From contig JAIVFJ010000104.1 in NCBI GenBank assembly GCA_025765615.1, positions 1 to 64,000 on the forward strand: a stretch of 64,000 bases of DNA, given 5' to 3'. Both the position numbers and the translations under genes were made by a program. Positions 61,184-64,000 of the stretch are shown one piece after another (the first letter of the stretch is position 1; every line of letters starts with the position of its first letter). This stretch comes from Zopfochytrium polystomum. Its lineage: Eukaryota > Chytridiomycota > Chytridiomycetes > Chytridiales > Chytridiaceae. The notes beneath the pieces were generated by a model, which ran no database searches, was not told the DNA's origin, and saw nothing but the letters and a program-made list of their open reading frames with translations.

Positions 61184-62588
61184 GAGAGGGAGGCGGCTGG
61201 GCAGATGCTGAAGCTGACGTGGCCTTGTACTCGACATTTCGCCTCCTCCGGCTGCCGCCCAGGTTGCGCCGTGCGTGCAACCACGTGGGTTGGACCGTTG
61301 GGCTCGCTCACTCCGTATCAACGTCCAATTTATGCCCGCTTCAGGCGCCTGTTCCACCCCTCGACTTGCTCGTCCTTGTCCGCTCCGTCTCGTGCTCGAT
61401 TGCTACCCTCGTCGATTGACAGCCGAAGCGCTGGAAAACGGCCGGAGAGACCCCTTGTAATTTACGGTGATCCTCGTCAGGTCAAGTAATTTCCCCAAGA
61501 GCCGCCGACTTCTCGGACGTACGACCATTAGGACAGTGGCAAACGAAGGAAGTGGTTGGAGGGCCAGAGAGCTTGCAAAAGCCCGCGTCAAGGGCGTTGC
61601 TCAGAGAGCTGGCGAGGGTCTGAAAAGGGGGATCGCCTTGGTGCAAAGCCGAGGACTGGGCACAAACGTGAGAAGAAGAGCCAATTGGATTTTTGGCCCC
61701 CCATTGCATTCCTTTGATGCGCTTGCTCGACAGTAGGAAGTAATTCTTAGATCCGTTGAGAAGAATCGTCCCTCGTTCTGGCCGATGATGGATCCATCCG
61801 CTGCAGCCTTGGCGGATCTGCGGAAAGCGCCTGCTTCGGGGGCGGGGGGGCGGGGGGGCGGGGAGGAAGGCCGTTGGCCGTGGGTCGATCGGCGCTCACC
61901 TCTTCCGTTCGTTTTCGTTTTCGTTTTCAATTTTCCTTTCTTTTTTTTTTTTTTTATTTTTCGCTGTCTGCGTCTATCCCGTCCCCAAATCGCCGCCCTT
62001 CCTTGCCTCCACTCGCGATATTGGTTGCTGTTAATAATATTGCATGATCTGATGGGTACTGGATACCACCATGGCTACCCCCTGCGACTCGGCGTACACT
62101 GTCCCGCGGTTATTATCGTACCCTCCGTTGTAACCCCCACCTTCGCGCACGAAGCTGCTCGTCCGCCCGCCCGACCGTGCCCCCCCAAATACTCTGTCGT
62201 CGCGCTGCCCACAGAGTACATCGTGTTTCTCCCGAAGGGAGCGTGGACTTTACGGTCGAATGGTACCGTCAGGCAACTCGTCGAGCCACACTCGGAAGCT
62301 CAGAGGCCTGTTTGCTTCGACGACCACGGACAGCTCAGGTTGCAACATCCCGTCGACGACAAAGGCAAACTTGGTTCGGCCGACCAGCATGCTTGAGAGC
62401 TTGAACGGGCTGTCCAAAAGGGCCTGTTCGGGCACCGTGTGGGGTGAAGCGGCGGTGGCGGGGAGTTCCTGGGTATAGCGAAAGCGCGAGGCTAAACGCG
62501 AAACGTAAACGTTCGCGGGAAGGCTGCTTAGGTGGGGACGGAAAGTTTGTTTGTAGAGGACATTCGGCGAGCGGTCGGAGGCCGGCGT
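61184..62588. other. CpG-rich interval without assigned genes
   Basis: Contains G8-type runs (61839-61862), a T run (61941-61955) and short ORFs on both strands. A minus-strand frame at 62435-62250 reads like a protein (SMLVGRTKFAFVVDG) and may be an exon, but no splice structure could be fixed. Confidence 0.4.
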
Positions 62589-62840
62589 TTACTTTTGCTC
62601 CATTTGGTCGCATTTGCGCAGTGTCACTACTCTTTTCATGGCAATTGCACTGAGGTCTGCACCATGTGGCGATGCTGATGCCAAGTGCAACGACTTGAAA
62701 GACTCTGAATCGGAGGAATCCTCCCCGTCGTCATGCTTTGAAGCGTGGACTTTGCTTTCGTGAAGCGATTGTTGTTCAAATTTAAATGCATCCAACACCT
62801 TGAGTCTACTCTCGATTGCCTTAACCCCGGCCGTCGCCAT
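62589..62840 (-). CDS. Hypothetical small ORF or first exon
   Basis: 83 codons from ATG at 62840 (context gcgaATGgcg) to TAA. Begins [19 protein letters not shown], followed by a His/Lys/Asp/Ser-rich acidic stretch and a basic C-terminus. No recognised domain. Composition is protein-like, but no second line of evidence supports it. Confidence 0.3.
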   Translation of the reverse strand: MATAGVKAIESRLKVLDAFKFEQQSLHESKVHASKHDDGEDSSDSESFKSLHLASASPHGADLSAIAMKRVVTLRKCDQMEQK

Positions 62841-62958
62841 TCGCTCCACACAAACTGCTGAACAGGATCTGGAACGATTACCTCGTGCAGCTCCGGCTCC
62901 TTCTTACCACCAAAACGCAAAGACTGTGCACCAACTGCATCCCCCCTTCGCTAACCCT

Positions 62959-63072
62959 ATGCAAGATGTTATATTCCAGCAGGACAACGACCCTAAGCAT
63001 ACTACCAAGTACACCAAAGAATGGCTCAACAGCAATGGATTTCGCGTCATGCAATGGCCCTCTCAGTCTTAA
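62959..63072 (+). pseudogene. Tc1/mariner transposase fragment
   Basis: About 37 codons with [20 protein letters not shown] and [10 protein letters not shown], the second catalytic Asp block and following helix of Tc1-type transposases. It stops where PDLNPIE would follow, and the first Asp and the Glu regions are absent. A terminal relic of a DNA transposon; inverted repeats were not found. Confidence 0.8.
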
Positions 63073-64000
63073 GTATGCCTAGGAGGATTGCAGCAGTCAT
63101 TGCAGCAAAGGGAGGGAACAGAGATTACTGAATAAAAAATCATCAACACACAAAGTTGTGCCAATGGAGTGGTCGCACATTCAACTCTGCCTCTTGGACA
63201 ATATGTACAGTACGGCTGTGGCACTTTAGCAGCTGATAGAGCAGATCTCTGAGAGTAACTGAGCTGAGTTTTGTGTCTGTACTGCAATTATTGAGTGTGT
63301 TTGAGCAGAGACTGTCATTGTGGCAAAAACATTGGTGAATTTTGTGAGCCACTGTATCTTGGGAAATAAGCCAATTTGACTATTGGTTAAGCACGTTATA
63401 TAGCAATCTCGCGGCAAGTGGTTCGATCGGTTTACAGTTACCAGTTCCTCGGTTTTTGCTTTTGTTGTGGGGGAGTGAGACGACCTTCACAGTCATCAGA
63501 AATGAAGAAGTTCCCATGTATTGTAAGGATATGATCAGTGTGGTAACAACGTCAAGGGAACAGTACCTGCACAGTGATCAGAGAAGAAGTTCCCATGATC
63601 ACGTGTAAAGTTAAGTGTTGAAGCGCCTGCAACAACGCCTCCAACAACAATGGTCAATGATAGGATAATAAGCTAACGAAACAGTGTCGAAGACCTCAAA
63701 GAGGTTTCCCAATTACTTGATAATGGTGCTGTGCCGCAATTCCTTTGTTGTGCCCTTTTCGACCTATTGGGCCTTTCATTCGCCTTTTTTCTTTTTCTTT
63801 CCGAGTACTCTCTTTGTTTGCTCCATTGGTCATGGCTTTCTTTGCCCACACTTAAATTAATTTGGCCCTCAGTGATTTGTGCCACGAACGGTTGACACCA
63901 ACAACAAAAGTGCGACCGACTACTACACAGTTTGCGCCCTTCACTTTTCAGCTGCAGGGAAGCCCAGCAAACCCCCCTTCGTTTTCCTCTTCTCCGGTGT
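63073..64000. other. Right end of window, no gene recognised
   Basis: Mixed sequence with short ORFs only; a direct repeat GAAGAAGTTCCCATG occurs at about 63503 and 63583. Confidence 0.4.

Noticed and set aside
60629..61357. 242-codon minus-strand ORF
   Set aside because: Covers the GC-rich tandem duplication, where several frames on both strands are open; no domain and no supporting structure.
1..64000. Prokaryotic or organellar origin
   Set aside because: Spliced gene, tRNA introns, LTR elements with TATA boxes and no operon structure.

Overview
Eukaryotic nuclear DNA dominated by mobile elements. The evidence is spliced genes with short introns (47-65 bp), about 18 scattered tRNA genes or tRNA relics (some with introns after position 37), Ty3-type chromoviruses, LINE and Tc1 relics, and a NACHT-WD40 receptor followed by an HKSVKDYLTDPSR block typical of fungal NLRs. 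The two Ty3 lineages and the short introns suggest an early-diverging (perhaps zoosporic) fungus or a close relative; this is inference, because no rRNA or conserved housekeeping gene is present.

Layout. 1-2170 is the 3' end of a chromodomain Ty3 element. 2171-8440 is gene-poor DNA with tRNAs and a dispersed repeat (R1). 8441-12675 is a second chromovirus copy, with 5-bp target duplications and a 980-bp deletion in integrase. 12676-19283 holds tRNA relics, two tandem-repeat tracts and a 3'-truncated solo LTR. 19284-27838 is a complete 8.55-kb Ty3-like element of another lineage, on the minus strand with apparently identical 284-bp LTRs; its Pol carries an exonuclease III/APE1-type endonuclease between RNase H and integrase. 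27839-34047 holds tRNAs and unexplained DNA. Three copies of a 1.45-kb TG...CA element lie at 34048, 36710 and 48573. 38165-44005 is a decayed block with a family-B DNA polymerase and an Rpb2-like RNA polymerase subunit, best read as an endogenous large-DNA-virus-like fragment; it is broken by frameshifts, a LINE and a solo LTR. 45101-48191 is a third, doubly deleted chromovirus on the minus strand. 52861-54750 is a decayed LINE. 55168-60338 (minus) is a five-exon gene for a ubiquitin-like/TIR/NACHT/WD40 protein of about 1645 residues. The right end has a GC-rich tandem duplication, a possible small exon and a Tc1/mariner relic.

How the parts work together. The chromovirus family shows a readable replication strategy: a TATA box about 30 bp before a sequence complementary to the primer-binding site (Tf1/sushi-type self-priming), a -1 frameshift cassette at the gag-pol overlap, and internally deleted derivatives, two of whose three deletions join at short direct repeats. 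The only apparently intact host gene is the NLR-like receptor, whose 13 near-identical WD repeats vary at a few surface positions. The strongest candidates for undescribed biology are the APE-bearing LTR element, the UBL-TIR-NACHT-WD40 gene and the DNA-polymerase/RNA-polymerase viral block.
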